Assembly: GCF_001514125.1 (NCBI RefSeq)
Contig: NZ_KQ948554.1
Span: 167,018 to 231,017 of the forward strand
DNA: 64,000 nt
Direction: 5' to 3'
Source of the DNA: Streptomyces longwoodensis
GTDB taxonomy: Bacteria > Actinomycetota > Actinomycetes > Streptomycetales > Streptomycetaceae
The position numbers were made by a program, and so were the translations under genes. Positions within the stretch are counted from its first letter, which is position 1. Each line of letters begins with the position of its first letter. Below the pieces are notes generated by a model. It saw only the letters and a program-made list of their open reading frames with translations. It did not search any database and had not been told where the DNA came from. Positions 7,874 through 16,492 of the stretch are shown here, in pieces.

Positions 7874-8776
7874 ATGTCCGAACCGACCGGTGCCGCCCGC
7901 AGGCGCGGGCCCTTCAAGGTCGGGGACCAGGTACAGCTGACCGACCCCAAGGGCCGCCACTACACGTTCACGCTCGAGGCCGGGAAGAACTTCCACACCC
8001 ACAAGGGTTCCTTCCCGCACGACGAACTGATCGGTGCTCCCGAGGGCAGCGTCGTCCGCACCACCGGGAACGTCGCCTACCTCGCGCTGCGCCCCCTGCT
8101 CCCCGACTACGTCCTGTCCATGCCCCGCGGGGCAGCCGTCGTCTACCCGAAGGACGCGGGGCAGATCCTCGCCTTCGCCGACATCTTCCCCGGCGCGCGC
8201 GTCGTCGAGGCCGGCGTCGGCTCCGGCTCGCTCAGCAGCTTCCTGCTGCGCGCCATCGGCGACCAGGGCATGCTGCACAGCTACGAGCGCCGCGAGGACT
8301 TCGCCGACATCGCCCGGCAGAACGTCGAGCGCTACTTCGGCGGCCCCCACCCCGCCTGGCAGCTAACCGTCGGCGACCTCCAGGACAACCTGAGCGACAG
8401 CGACGTCGACCGCGTCATCCTCGACATGCTCGCCCCCTGGGAGTGCCTGGAGGCCGTCTCCAAGGCGCTCGTGCCCGGCGGCATCCTCTGCTGCTACGTC
8501 GCCACCACCACCCAGCTGGCCCGCACCGTCGAGTCCATCCGGGAGATCGGCTGCTTCAACGAGCCGACCGCCTGGGAGACGATGATCCGCAACTGGCACA
8601 TCGAGGGCCTGGCCGTCCGCCCGGACCACCGGATGATCGGCCACACCGGCTTCCTGCTCACCGCCCGCCGCCTCGCGGACGGCGTCGAGCCGCCCATGCG
8701 CCGCCGCCGCCCCGCCAAGGGCGCCTACGGCGAGGACTACGCAGGCCCCAACGCCGACGGGGGCATGGGCCGCTGA
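7874..8776 (+). CDS. trmI: tRNA (adenine-58-N1) methyltransferase
   Basis: This 300-residue class I SAM methyltransferase makes m1A58 in the T-loop of tRNA. An N-terminal beta domain (FKVGDQVQLTDPKGRHYTFTL) and KGSFPHDELIG precede the SAM-binding motif VVEAGVGSGSLSSFLLRA. The catalytic and tRNA-binding region is VILDMLAPWECLEAVSKALVPGG, close to the M. tuberculosis homologue Rv2118c. The same neighbours (RecB-like gene, then proteasome genes) occur in mycobacteria. The gene appears leaderless. Confidence 0.92.
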   Translation: MSEPTGAARRRGPFKVGDQVQLTDPKGRHYTFTLEAGKNFHTHKGSFPHDELIGAPEGSVVRTTGNVAYLALRPLLPDYVLSMPRGAAVVYPKDAGQILAFADIFPGARVVEAGVGSGSLSSFLLRAIGDQGMLHSYERREDFADIARQNVERYFGGPHPAWQLTVGDLQDNLSDSDVDRVILDMLAPWECLEAVSKALVPGGILCCYVATTTQLARTVESIREIGCFNEPTAWETMIRNWHIEGLAVRPDHRMIGHTGFLLTARRLADGVEPPMRRRRPAKGAYGEDYAGPNADGGMGR

Positions 8777-9039
8777 ACCCGGCCCGGACCATCGGCGCCC
8801 CACTCCACACTCAACGCACGACCGCCGTGGCCGCGTTCCCCGCACCCGCCGGGAACTCGGCCACGGCGCCGTCGTCTTGGGGTGACGGCCCGGCGCCGCG
8901 CCCCGCCCCCACCCGCGCGTGCCGTCCCGACCCCGCGCTCCATGTCCGACGGACCGTGACCCCGCCGTTCCCCCGGCCTGTGACGTGTGGCACGATGCTG
9001 GCCACCCCCACCGGCACAGCCCTCACGGAGACACACCTA

Positions 9040-9612
9040 GTGCAGCACTCCGCCGTTCCGGAACTGGCCCACACCCACACCAGGCCCATCCACTGGCTCG
9101 CGACCGCCACCGCCGTGGCCGGCGTCGTGGCCCTCTCCTCCGTGGTCCAGCCCGGACCCGCGACCGCGGCCCAGGCCCCCGGCCCGCGCACCGCAGCGGC
9201 ACCCGTCGCCGCCCCCGCCACCACCGGCGTCGACTTCCCCCTGGAGTGCGGCCCCGTACGGGCCCTGGTGCAGCGCAAGGCCAGCGGCGACCTCGACGGC
9301 GACGGCCGGCCCGAAACCGTGGCCGTGGTCCACTGCGACGCCCCCATGGGCACCCCGCCCGATGCCCTCTACGTCCTCACCCGGGGCGCCGGCGAGGAGA
9401 CCGCACGCGTGGTCGCCACCCTCATCGACCCCCGGGAACGCAGGACGGTCACGCGCGTGTCCGTCACCGACGGCGCCGTACGCGCCTCGTACCTCGGCTA
9501 CTCGACGGCCGACGTGCCCAGTTGCTGCCCCGACGTCAAGGACACCGCCCAGTGGCGGTGGAAGGACGACCGGTTCGTCCGCTCCACCCCGGCCGGCGCC
9601 CACAGCGTCTGA
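9040..9612 (+). CDS. Secreted protein of unknown function
   Basis: This is a 190-residue protein with an N-terminal hydrophobic segment (WLATATAVAGVVALSSVV) and a likely AxA cleavage site near PATAAQA, followed by an Ala/Pro linker. The mature part contains DLDGDGRPETVAVVHC, an FG-GAP/EF-hand-like Asp-rich loop, and several cysteines (LECG, VHC, SCCP) that could form disulphides. GTG 9040 has GGAG upstream. No enzymatic motif is recognised. It lies between trmI and the ferredoxin gene. Confidence 0.75.
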   Translation: MQHSAVPELAHTHTRPIHWLATATAVAGVVALSSVVQPGPATAAQAPGPRTAAAPVAAPATTGVDFPLECGPVRALVQRKASGDLDGDGRPETVAVVHCDAPMGTPPDALYVLTRGAGEETARVVATLIDPRERRTVTRVSVTDGAVRASYLGYSTADVPSCCPDVKDTAQWRWKDDRFVRSTPAGAHSV

Positions 9613-9696
9613 AACCACGCGCCTCGCACCACGCACCGCGCTGTGAGAAATCAGACAGCGCACCCACCCCGCACACCCGCGTCCGTCACCCCGACG

Positions 9697-10002
9697 TCAC
9701 GCCACGTCCGGGCCGTAGACCTCCACCTTGTCCGAAACGCGCCGCACGTGGATGCACTCGCCCGGACACTCCTTCGCGGAGTCCACCACGTCCGTGAGCA
9801 GCGGCAACGGCACCCGAGTCGTCGCCCCCGGATCCTGCAGCAGCTGGTCGTCCGCGGTCTTGACGTACGCCAGACCGTCGATGTCCAGCTCGAAGACCTC
9901 CGGCGCGTACTGGGCGCAGATGCCGTCACCGGTACACAGGTCCTGGTCGATCCAGACCTCCAGCGCCTCGCCGTCGACCGACGCCTCCTGCTGCACGCTC
10001 AT
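9697..10002 (-). CDS. Ferredoxin (3Fe-4S / 4Fe-4S single-cluster type)
   Basis: This is a 101-residue acidic electron carrier. The cluster ligands are CTGDGIC (C-x5-C) near the N-terminus and CPGECI near the C-terminus. A C-x5-C spacing with Asp in the middle suggests a 3Fe-4S or Asp-ligated cluster, as in ferredoxins serving cytochromes P450. ATG 10002 follows GGGAG. It is divergent from mpa and shares with it a 13-bp promoter-proximal sequence. Its redox partner is not evident; the P450 at 33.7 kb is far away. Confidence 0.9.
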   Translation of the reverse strand: MSVQQEASVDGEALEVWIDQDLCTGDGICAQYAPEVFELDIDGLAYVKTADDQLLQDPGATTRVPLPLLTDVVDSAKECPGECIHVRRVSDKVEVYGPDVA

Positions 10003-10069
10003 GTCTCCCTGCCGTTTAGTGCCGAGCCGCCTGGGAACGATGCAGGCTCTGACGGGTGTTGAACACTTC

Positions 10070-10209
10070 GACCCTACCTGGGGCAGCTTTCCAACCGTGT
10101 TCGATGGGTATTCCCCTGGCGTGAGGGAGAGCGCAAGGGTGAAGATCGGACACACCCCGACCGTCTTTGTGATCTAGGGGTTTCAATCGACACCCACCCA
10201 GGTAGGGTC
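10070..10209. repeat. Inverted pair of a 13-bp element in the ferredoxin/mpa divergent promoter region
   Basis: CCCAGGTAGGGTC occurs on the plus strand at 10197-10209 and, inverted, at 10070-10082. Each copy contains TAGGGT, a good -10 hexamer for the gene it faces. A separate palindrome GTGTT-G-AACAC lies at 10056-10066. No gene lies in this gap. Confidence 0.55.
10180..10208 (+). promoter_or_regulatory. Putative mpa promoter
   Basis: GTTTCA (10180-10185), 17 bp, then TAGGGT (10203-10208). The expected transcription start is about 30 bp before the GTG. The same GTTTCA-N17-TANNGT arrangement precedes pafA. Confidence 0.45.
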
Positions 10210-10246
10210 TGGAAGCGTCCAGCTCCCCTTGGAGGAGGTGAGGACC

Positions 10247-12013
10247 GTGGCAGCCCACGACGACGACATGAACCGCGGCATCCGCCCGGGACGCGGGTCC
10301 GACGACCCGGCCGGGCAGATCGCCTACCTTGAGCAGGAGATCGCCGTCCTGCGACGCAAGCTCGCCGACTCTCCGCGACACACGAGGATTCTCGAAGAGC
10401 GGATCGTCGAGCTGCAGACCAATCTGGCCGGCGTGTCCGCACAGAACGAGCGACTGGCCAACACGCTCCGTGAGGCCCGCGACCAGATCGTGGCCCTCAA
10501 GGAGGAAGTCGACCGGCTCGCCCAGCCACCGGCCGGCTTCGGCGTCTTCCTCGCCGCCAACGAGGACGGCACCGCCGACATCTTCACCGGGGGCCGCAAA
10601 CTCCGGGTGAACGTCAGCCCCGGCGTCGAGCTCGAAGAACTGCGGCGCGGCCAGGAAGTCATGCTCAACGAAGCGCTCAACGTGGTCGAGGCCATGCAGT
10701 ACGAGCGCGTCGGCGACATCGTCACCCTCAAGGAGATCCTCGAGGACGGCGAGCGCGCCCTGGTGCTCGGGCACACCGACGAGGAACGGGTGGTACGGCT
10801 CGCCGAGCCGCTGCTGGACGTCACCATCCGCCCCGGCGACGCCCTGCTCCTCGAACCCCGCTCCGGCTACGTCTACGAGGTCGTGCCCAAGAGCGAGGTC
10901 GAGGAACTCGTCCTCGAAGAGGTCCCGGACATCGGCTACGAGCAGATCGGCGGCCTGGGCAACCAGATCGAAGCGATCCGCGACGCGGTCGAGCTCCCCT
11001 ACCTCTACCCGGACCTGTTCAAGGAGCACGAACTGCGCCCGCCCAAGGGCGTCCTGCTCTACGGCCCCCCCGGCTGCGGCAAGACACTGATCGCCAAGGC
11101 CGTGGCGAACTCCCTCGCCAAGAAGGTCGCCGAAGTCACCGGCCAGGCCGCCGGCAAGAGCTTCTTCCTCAACATCAAGGGCCCCGAGCTGCTCAACAAG
11201 TACGTCGGCGAGACCGAGCGGCAGATCCGCCTGGTCTTCCAGCGGGCCCGCGAGAAGGCCAGCGAGGGCACCCCCGTCATCGTCTTCTTCGACGAGATGG
11301 AATCCCTCTTCCGCACCCGCGGCTCCGGTGTCAGCTCGGACGTGGAGAACACCATCGTCCCCCAGCTGCTCGCCGAGATCGACGGCGTGGAAGGCCTCCA
11401 GAACGTGGTCGTGATCGGCGCCTCCAACCGCGAGGACATGATCGACCCCGCCATCCTGCGCCCCGGCCGCCTGGACGTGAAGATCAAGATCGAACGTCCG
11501 GACGCCGAAGCCGCCAAGGACATCTTCGGCAAGTACCTCACCCAGCGCCTCCCCCTGCACGCCGACGACCTCGGCGAGCACGGCGGCGACAAGGGCGCCA
11601 CGGTCCAGAACATGATCCAGACCGCCGTAGAACACATGTACGCCGAATCCGAGGAGAACCGCTTCCTGGAAGTCACCTACGCCAACGGCGACAAGGAAGT
11701 CCTCTACTTCAAGGACTTCAACTCCGGCGCCATGATCGAGAACATCGTGGGCCGCGCCAAGAAGATGGCGATCAAGGACTTCCTCGAGAAGAACCAGAAG
11801 GGCCTCCGCGTCTCCCACCTCCTCCAGGCCTGCGTGGACGAGTTCAAGGAGAACGAGGACCTGCCCAACACCACCAACCCCGACGACTGGGCCCGCATCT
11901 CCGGCAAGAAGGGCGAGCGCATCGTCTACATCCGGACACTCATCACCGGAAAGCAGGGCGCCGACACCGGCCGCTCCATCGACACGGTGGCGAATACCGG
12001 ACAGTACCTGTAA
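10247..12013 (+). CDS. arc: Proteasome-associated AAA ATPase (Mpa/ARC)
   Basis: This 588-residue hexameric unfoldase binds pupylated proteins and feeds them to the 20S proteasome. It has an N-terminal coiled coil (about residues 20-75), which binds Pup, then tandem OB domains, then the AAA domain. Walker A is GPPGCGKT (273-280) and Walker B ends in D349-E350. The C-terminus is GQYL, whose Tyr is the proteasome-docking signal of this family. GTG 10247 is chosen because GGAGGAGG lies 8 bp upstream. A strong hairpin with a T-run follows the gene, suggesting it is transcribed separately from dop. Confidence 0.97.
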   Translation: MAAHDDDMNRGIRPGRGSDDPAGQIAYLEQEIAVLRRKLADSPRHTRILEERIVELQTNLAGVSAQNERLANTLREARDQIVALKEEVDRLAQPPAGFGVFLAANEDGTADIFTGGRKLRVNVSPGVELEELRRGQEVMLNEALNVVEAMQYERVGDIVTLKEILEDGERALVLGHTDEERVVRLAEPLLDVTIRPGDALLLEPRSGYVYEVVPKSEVEELVLEEVPDIGYEQIGGLGNQIEAIRDAVELPYLYPDLFKEHELRPPKGVLLYGPPGCGKTLIAKAVANSLAKKVAEVTGQAAGKSFFLNIKGPELLNKYVGETERQIRLVFQRAREKASEGTPVIVFFDEMESLFRTRGSGVSSDVENTIVPQLLAEIDGVEGLQNVVVIGASNREDMIDPAILRPGRLDVKIKIERPDAEAAKDIFGKYLTQRLPLHADDLGEHGGDKGATVQNMIQTAVEHMYAESEENRFLEVTYANGDKEVLYFKDFNSGAMIENIVGRAKKMAIKDFLEKNQKGLRVSHLLQACVDEFKENEDLPNTTNPDDWARISGKKGERIVYIRTLITGKQGADTGRSIDTVANTGQYL

Positions 12014-12022
12014 CACCAAGGG

Positions 12023-12064
12023 CGGCTGCGGGTGCCCTCACGGGGTACCCGCAGCCGACGCTTT
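12023..12064 (+). terminator. Terminator after mpa
   Basis: CGGCTGCGGGT (12023-12033) pairs with ACCCGCAGCCG (12047-12057), and a T-run follows (CTTTT). It separates mpa from dop. Confidence 0.75.
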
Positions 12065-12257
12065 TCCCCGGCCACGGCCGGAACAAGGCGAGCAAGGCAA
12101 TGACGCAAATGATCTCCCCACCAGCGCAAAGGCGTTCTAGGCTCTTCCGTACCGCCGGGTCGCGCAGTGCGGGGACGGGCACCGCACGGGCACCGGAGCA
12201 CCAGCGGTACTTGAGCGGCGCCCACGACCGAGGGTGCCGCCGGGCAAGGAGGGCCGC

Positions 12258-13769
12258 ATGACCGTACGGCGAGTAATGGGCATCGAGACGGAGTACGGAA
12301 TCTCCGTCCCCGGCCACCCCAACGCCAATGCCATGCTCACCTCGTCCCAGATCGTCAACGCCTACGCGGCGGCGATGCACCGGGCCCGCCGGGCCCGCTG
12401 GGACTTCGAGGAGGAGAACCCGCTGCGCGACGCACGGGGCTTCGACCTCGCCCGCGAGGCCGCCGACTCCACCCAGCTCACCGACGAGGACATCGGGCTG
12501 GCCAACGTCATCCTCACCAACGGCGCACGCCTCTACGTCGACCACGCACACCCCGAATACAGCGCCCCCGAAGTCACCAACCCGCGCGACGCCGTCCTCT
12601 GGGACAAGGCCGGCGAACGGATCATGGCCGAGGCCGCCGAACGCGCCGGACAGCTCCCCGGCGCCCAGCCCATCCACCTCTACAAGAACAACACCGACAA
12701 CAAGGGCGCCTCCTACGGCACGCACGAGAACTACCTGATGAAGCGGGAGACCCCCTTCTCGGACATCGTGCGCCACCTCACGCCCTTCTTCGTCTCCCGC
12801 CAGGTCTTCGCCGGCGCCGGTCGCGTCGGCATCGGCCAGGACGGCCACGAACACGGCTTCCAGCTCAGCCAGCGCGCCGACTACTTCGAAGTCGAAGTAG
12901 GCCTGGAGACGACCCTCAAGCGCCCCATCATCAACACCCGCGACGAACCCCACGCGGACGCCGAGAAGTACCGCCGCCTGCACGTCATCATCGGCGACGC
13001 CAACCTCTCGGAGATCTCCACCTACCTCAAACTGGGCACCACCTCCCTGGTCCTGTCCATGATCGAGGACGGCTTCATCGCGGTCGACCTCGCCGTCGAC
13101 CAGCCCGTACGCACCCTCCACCAGGTCTCGCACGACCCCACCCTCAAGCGCCTGGTCACCCTGCGCAGCGGCCGCACACTCACCGCGGTCCAGCTCCAGA
13201 TGGAGTTCTACGAGCTCTCCCGCAAGTACGTCGAGGAACGCTACGGAGCCGACGCCGACGACCAGACCAAGGACGTCCTCGCCCGCTGGGAGGACACCCT
13301 CACCCGGCTCGAGAACGACCCCATGAGCCTCGCCGGCGAACTCGACTGGGTCGCCAAGCGGGAACTCATGGAGGGCTACCGGCGCCGCGACGGCCTCGAC
13401 TGGGACGCCGCCCGGCTCCACCTCGTCGACCTCCAGTACGCCGACGTACGCCCCGAGAAGGGCCTCTACAACCGCCTGGTGGCCCGCGGACGCATGAAAC
13501 GGCTCCTGGACGAGACTGAGGTCGAGCGGGCCGTCACCAAGCCGCCCGAGGACACCCGCGCCTACTTCCGCGGCCGCTGCCTGGAGCAGTACGCCGACGA
13601 CGTCGCGGCCGCCTCCTGGGACTCCGTGATCTTCGACCTGCCGGGCCGGGACTCCCTCCAGCGCGTCCCAACCCTCGAACCGCTTCGCGGAACGCGAAAT
13701 CACGTCAAGGAGCTCCTCGACCGCTGCCGCACCGCGGAAGACCTGGTCAGGGTGCTGTCGGGCAACTGA
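12258..13769 (+). CDS. dop: Deamidase/depupylase of Pup
   Basis: This is a 503-residue member of the carboxylate-amine/glutamine-synthetase-like family. It converts the C-terminal Gln of Pup to Glu and also removes Pup from substrates, using bound nucleotide and Mg. The N-terminal metal-binding signature is GIETEYG (E10, E12). The key aspartate is D95 in ARLYVDHAHPEYSAPE, equivalent to D95 of the mycobacterial enzyme. Further family blocks are LYKNNTDNKGASYGTHENY and RPIINTRDEPHADAEKYRRLH. ATG 12258 has AAGGAGG upstream. TAGGCT (12138-12143) may be a -10. It is paralogous to pafA in the same window. Confidence 0.96.
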   Translation: MTVRRVMGIETEYGISVPGHPNANAMLTSSQIVNAYAAAMHRARRARWDFEEENPLRDARGFDLAREAADSTQLTDEDIGLANVILTNGARLYVDHAHPEYSAPEVTNPRDAVLWDKAGERIMAEAAERAGQLPGAQPIHLYKNNTDNKGASYGTHENYLMKRETPFSDIVRHLTPFFVSRQVFAGAGRVGIGQDGHEHGFQLSQRADYFEVEVGLETTLKRPIINTRDEPHADAEKYRRLHVIIGDANLSEISTYLKLGTTSLVLSMIEDGFIAVDLAVDQPVRTLHQVSHDPTLKRLVTLRSGRTLTAVQLQMEFYELSRKYVEERYGADADDQTKDVLARWEDTLTRLENDPMSLAGELDWVAKRELMEGYRRRDGLDWDAARLHLVDLQYADVRPEKGLYNRLVARGRMKRLLDETEVERAVTKPPEDTRAYFRGRCLEQYADDVAAASWDSVIFDLPGRDSLQRVPTLEPLRGTRNHVKELLDRCRTAEDLVRVLSGN

Positions 13770-13843
13770 GGGGGTACTCGGCCGGACCCCGGCCCGGGGG
13801 TGGAAACCCCGGCGCCAGGGAATCATCGAGGTGGTCCCCACGC

Positions 13844-13861
13844 GGTGCAGTACGTTGCACC
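13844..13861. promoter_or_regulatory. Inverted repeat upstream of pup
   Basis: GGTGCA and TGCACC flank a 6-bp spacer, about 30 bp upstream of the putative -10 TAGGGT. This is a possible operator position. Confidence 0.35.
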
Positions 13862-13874
13862 AACTGCGGGGCCG

Positions 13875-13897
13875 ATGTCGGACCCGGCTTGTAGGGT
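13875..13897 (+). promoter_or_regulatory. Putative pup promoter with degenerate RecA-NDp-like upstream element
   Basis: TAGGGT (13892-13897) is a good -10, and TAGGGTCTG is identical to the mpa promoter. Exactly 8 bp upstream is ATGTCGGAC, which matches TTGTCRGTG at 6 of 9 positions including the TGTCGG core. A damage-type function is only suggested. Confidence 0.35.
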
Positions 13898-13967
13898 CTG
13901 ATCATCACCGATCGGCAGGAAAGCCGACCTGTCGACCATGTGGGGCGAACTGAGCGGGGTGAGGGTT

Positions 13968-14186
13968 ATGGCGACCAAGGACACCGGCGGCGGGCAGCAG
14001 AAGGCCACGCGGTCCACGGAGGAGGTCGAGGAGCAGGCGCAGGACGCGCAGGCGACGGACGACCTCAAGGAACGCCACGAGAAGCTGAGCGACGACGTCG
14101 ACTCCGTTCTGGACGAGATCGACGACGTCCTCGAGGAGAACGCCGAGGACTTCGTTCGAAGCTTCGTTCAGAAGGGTGGCCAGTAA
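13968..14186 (+). CDS. pup: Prokaryotic ubiquitin-like protein Pup
   Basis: This is a 72-residue disordered protein tag that PafA couples to lysines of target proteins. It is rich in Gln, Glu, Asp and Lys. The Mpa-binding helical half is DDLKERHEKLSDDVDSVLDE, and the C-terminus is KGGQ. The terminal Gln means Dop must deamidate it before conjugation. ATG 13968 is the family start; an in-frame ATG at 13938 would add ten untypical residues. The dop-pup gap is 198 bp and has its own -10, so pup may start a separate transcript with the downstream proteasome genes. Confidence 0.97.
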   Translation: MATKDTGGGQQKATRSTEEVEEQAQDAQATDDLKERHEKLSDDVDSVLDEIDDVLEENAEDFVRSFVQKGGQ

Positions 14187-14200
14187 CCTTCGAATCGAAG

Positions 14201-14809
14201 GTGTCGGGGGCGGGCTTGGCTAGGGATGAGGGTGCGAAGCGCTGCTCGCGGTGCAAGGAGTTCAGACCGCGAGCAGCCTTCGCCGCCAACAAGGCGACCC
14301 GTGACGGGTTGCAGGCCTACTGCCGCGCATGCTGGTCGGAATACCACCAGGCTCGGCAACTGGCCAAGGGCAAGAATGTCCGGCCCAGGGTGCAGACACC
14401 CGAAGGGCACAAGTTCTGTCGCGGCTGCGGGGAGGTCAAGCCGTACAGCGAATGGCACCGCAACGCGACAGCGTCGGACGGCCTCGCCACGTGCTGCAAG
14501 GCATGTAAAGCCGCGCGTGGAAGACAGGGGCACCTCAAGCGTCGATACGGAATGACCGAGGCCGAACGCGACGCGATGATCGCGTCGCAAATGGGTCTCT
14601 GCGTGATCTGTTTGAAAGCCCCTGCCGTACATGTGGATCACTGCCACAGGACGGGTAAGGTCCGTGGCGTACTGTGCTTCAACTGCAACTCGGCCATCGG
14701 CAAGCTGGGGGACGACCCCGATGCCATCCGTCGAGCCGCTGCCTACCTGGAAGGAACCTCGTGGAAGCCAACTCTCGTGGCACCGGGCGTCTACCAGCTG
14801 CCTTCCTGA
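14201..14809 (+). CDS. Endonuclease VII-like zinc HNH protein inserted between pup and prcB
   Basis: This is a roughly 202-residue protein. Two tandem zinc-knuckle units each have CxxC near the start and CxxC near the end (CSRCKEFRP ... YCRACW and CRGCGEVKP ... CCKACK). A C-terminal recombination-endonuclease-VII domain follows: CVICLKAP, VDHCHRTGKVRGVLCFNCN, then IGKLGDDP. The DHCH and CxxC residues match the metal site and catalytic His of that family, which cleaves branched or nicked DNA. GTG 14201 is chosen; TTG 14216, preceded by GGGGGCGGG, is an alternative. It starts 14 bp after pup and overlaps prcB by 49 bp, so it is in the proteasome operon. Base composition looks slightly less GC-rich than its neighbours. 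Confidence 0.8.
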   Translation: MSGAGLARDEGAKRCSRCKEFRPRAAFAANKATRDGLQAYCRACWSEYHQARQLAKGKNVRPRVQTPEGHKFCRGCGEVKPYSEWHRNATASDGLATCCKACKAARGRQGHLKRRYGMTEAERDAMIASQMGLCVICLKAPAVHVDHCHRTGKVRGVLCFNCNSAIGKLGDDPDAIRRAAAYLEGTSWKPTLVAPGVYQLPS

Positions 14810-15606
14810 CGCCTGGGTCGGCCTCGTTCATGGACTTCCTGTCCGAGCACCAGCCGGAGTTGCTGCCCGGCAACCGGCAACTGCCGCCCACGCAGGGTGT
14901 GATCGAGGCGCCGCACGGCACGACGATCGTGGCCGTGACGTTCCCCGGCGGTGTGGTCCTCGCCGGTGACCGCCGGGCCACGATGGGCAACGTCATCGCC
15001 CAGCGCGACATCGAGAAGGTGTTCCCGGCCGACGAGTACTCGGCGGTGGGCATCGCCGGCACCGCGGGCCTGGCCGTGGAGATGGTGAAGCTCTTCCAGC
15101 TCGAGCTGGAGCACTTCGAGAAGGTCGAGGGTGCGCAGCTGTCCCTGGAGGGCAAGGCGAACCGTCTGTCGACGATGATCCGTTCCAACCTGGGCATGGC
15201 CATGCAGGGCCTGGCCGTGGTGCCGTTGTTCGCCGGTTTCGACGTGGACCGGGCCAAGGGCCGGATCTTCTCGTACGACGTGACGGGTGGCCGTTCCGAG
15301 GAGCACGGTTACGCGGCGACGGGTTCGGGTTCGATCTTCGCGCGCGGTGCGATGAAGAAGCTGTTCCGTGACGACCTCAGTGAGGCCGAGGCCACCACGC
15401 TGGTGGTGCAGGCCCTGTACGACGCGGCCGACGACGACTCGGCGACGGGTGGTCCGGACGTCGCGCGCCGGATCTACCCGATCGTCACCGTGATCACCGA
15501 GGACGGTTTCCGCCGGCTCACCGACGACGAGTCCTCCGCGATCGCCCGTTCGATCCTGGAGCGCCGGCTGGAGCAGCCGGACGGCCCGCGGGCCGCCCTG
15601 CTGTAG
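14761..15606 (+). CDS. prcB: 20S proteasome beta subunit
   Basis: This 281-residue precursor forms the catalytic beta ring of the 20S core. A 53-residue propeptide is removed at HG/TTIVAV, exposing catalytic Thr54. Conserved Asp and Lys follow in AGDRRATMGN and IEKVFPADEYSAVGIAG. The C-terminal half shows ATGSGSIFARGAMKKLF. GTG 14761 is chosen because the sequence VEANSRGTGRLPAAFLTPG matches the known Streptomyces propeptide and AAGGA lies 5 bp upstream. The start lies within the 3' end of the endonuclease VII-like gene, so translation is probably coupled. Confidence 0.97.
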   Translation: MEANSRGTGRLPAAFLTPGSASFMDFLSEHQPELLPGNRQLPPTQGVIEAPHGTTIVAVTFPGGVVLAGDRRATMGNVIAQRDIEKVFPADEYSAVGIAGTAGLAVEMVKLFQLELEHFEKVEGAQLSLEGKANRLSTMIRSNLGMAMQGLAVVPLFAGFDVDRAKGRIFSYDVTGGRSEEHGYAATGSGSIFARGAMKKLFRDDLSEAEATTLVVQALYDAADDDSATGGPDVARRIYPIVTVITEDGFRRLTDDESSAIARSILERRLEQPDGPRAALL

Positions 15607-15665
15607 CCGGCCGCCGTTTTGCGCCAGGTGATCCAGTGACTTCCACAGAAAGGGACGGATAGCCG

Positions 15666-16409
15666 GTGTCGACGCCGTTCTATGTCTCACCCCAGCAGGC
15701 GATGGCGGACCGCGCGGAGTACGCGCGCAAGGGCATCGCCCGTGGCCGCAGCCTGGTCGTGCTCCAGTACGCCGACGGCATCGTGTTCGTCGGCGAGAAC
15801 CCGTCCCGTGCGCTGCACAAGTTCAGCGAGATCTACGACCGGATCGGTTTCGCGGCCGCCGGCAAGTACAACGAGTACGAGAACCTGCGGATCGGTGGTG
15901 TCCGGTACGCCGACCTGCGGGGTTACACGTACGACCGGGACGATGTGACGGCCCGGGGTCTGGCCAACGTGTACGCCCAGACGCTGGGCACGATCTTCTC
16001 CTCGGCGGCCGAGAAGCCGTACGAGGTGGAGCTGGTCGTGGCGGAGGTCGGGGAGACGCCGGAGGGTGACCAGATCTACCGGTTGCCGCACGACGGGTCG
16101 ATCGTGGACGAGCACGGTTCGGTCGCGGTCGGCGGGAACGCCGAGCAGATCAGCAGTTACCTGGACCAGCGTCACCGGGACGGCATGAGTCTGGCGGAGG
16201 CGTTGAAGCTGGCGGTGCAGGCGCTGTCGCGTGACACCAACGGTTCCGAGCGGGAGATCCCGGCGGAGCGGCTGGAGGTGGCGGTGCTGGACCGTACGCG
16301 TCCGCAGAAGCGCAAGTTCAAGCGGATCGGCGGGGCGCAGTTGTCGCGGTTGCTGCAGTCGGGTGGGCCGTCGACCGAGGCGGAGAGCTCTTCGGACGAC
16401 GACGACTGA
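15666..16409 (+). CDS. prcA: 20S proteasome alpha subunit
   Basis: This 247-residue structural subunit makes the outer rings and gate of the proteasome and docks the GQYL tail of Mpa. It opens with FYVSPQQAMADRAEYARKGIARGRS, the alpha-type N-terminal gate and helix H0, followed by VVLQYADGIVFVGENPS. The C-terminus is Ser/Asp-rich (SSSDDDD) and variable in this family. GTG 15666 is 59 bp after prcB, in the same operon. Confidence 0.97.
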   Translation: MSTPFYVSPQQAMADRAEYARKGIARGRSLVVLQYADGIVFVGENPSRALHKFSEIYDRIGFAAAGKYNEYENLRIGGVRYADLRGYTYDRDDVTARGLANVYAQTLGTIFSSAAEKPYEVELVVAEVGETPEGDQIYRLPHDGSIVDEHGSVAVGGNAEQISSYLDQRHRDGMSLAEALKLAVQALSRDTNGSEREIPAERLEVAVLDRTRPQKRKFKRIGGAQLSRLLQSGGPSTEAESSSDDDD

Positions 16410-16492
16410 TCCGTCGGGGCGTCCGCGTCCCGTGCTCGGCGAGTTCGCCCTGTCCGTGCCCCGGCCGACCTTCCGGCCGGGGCACGGGGCGT

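Noticed and set aside
14674..14760. Upstream ATG for prcB (29 extra residues)
   Set aside because: The extension lies within the endonuclease gene and is not protein-like. GTG 14761 has a ribosome site and the expected 53-residue propeptide.
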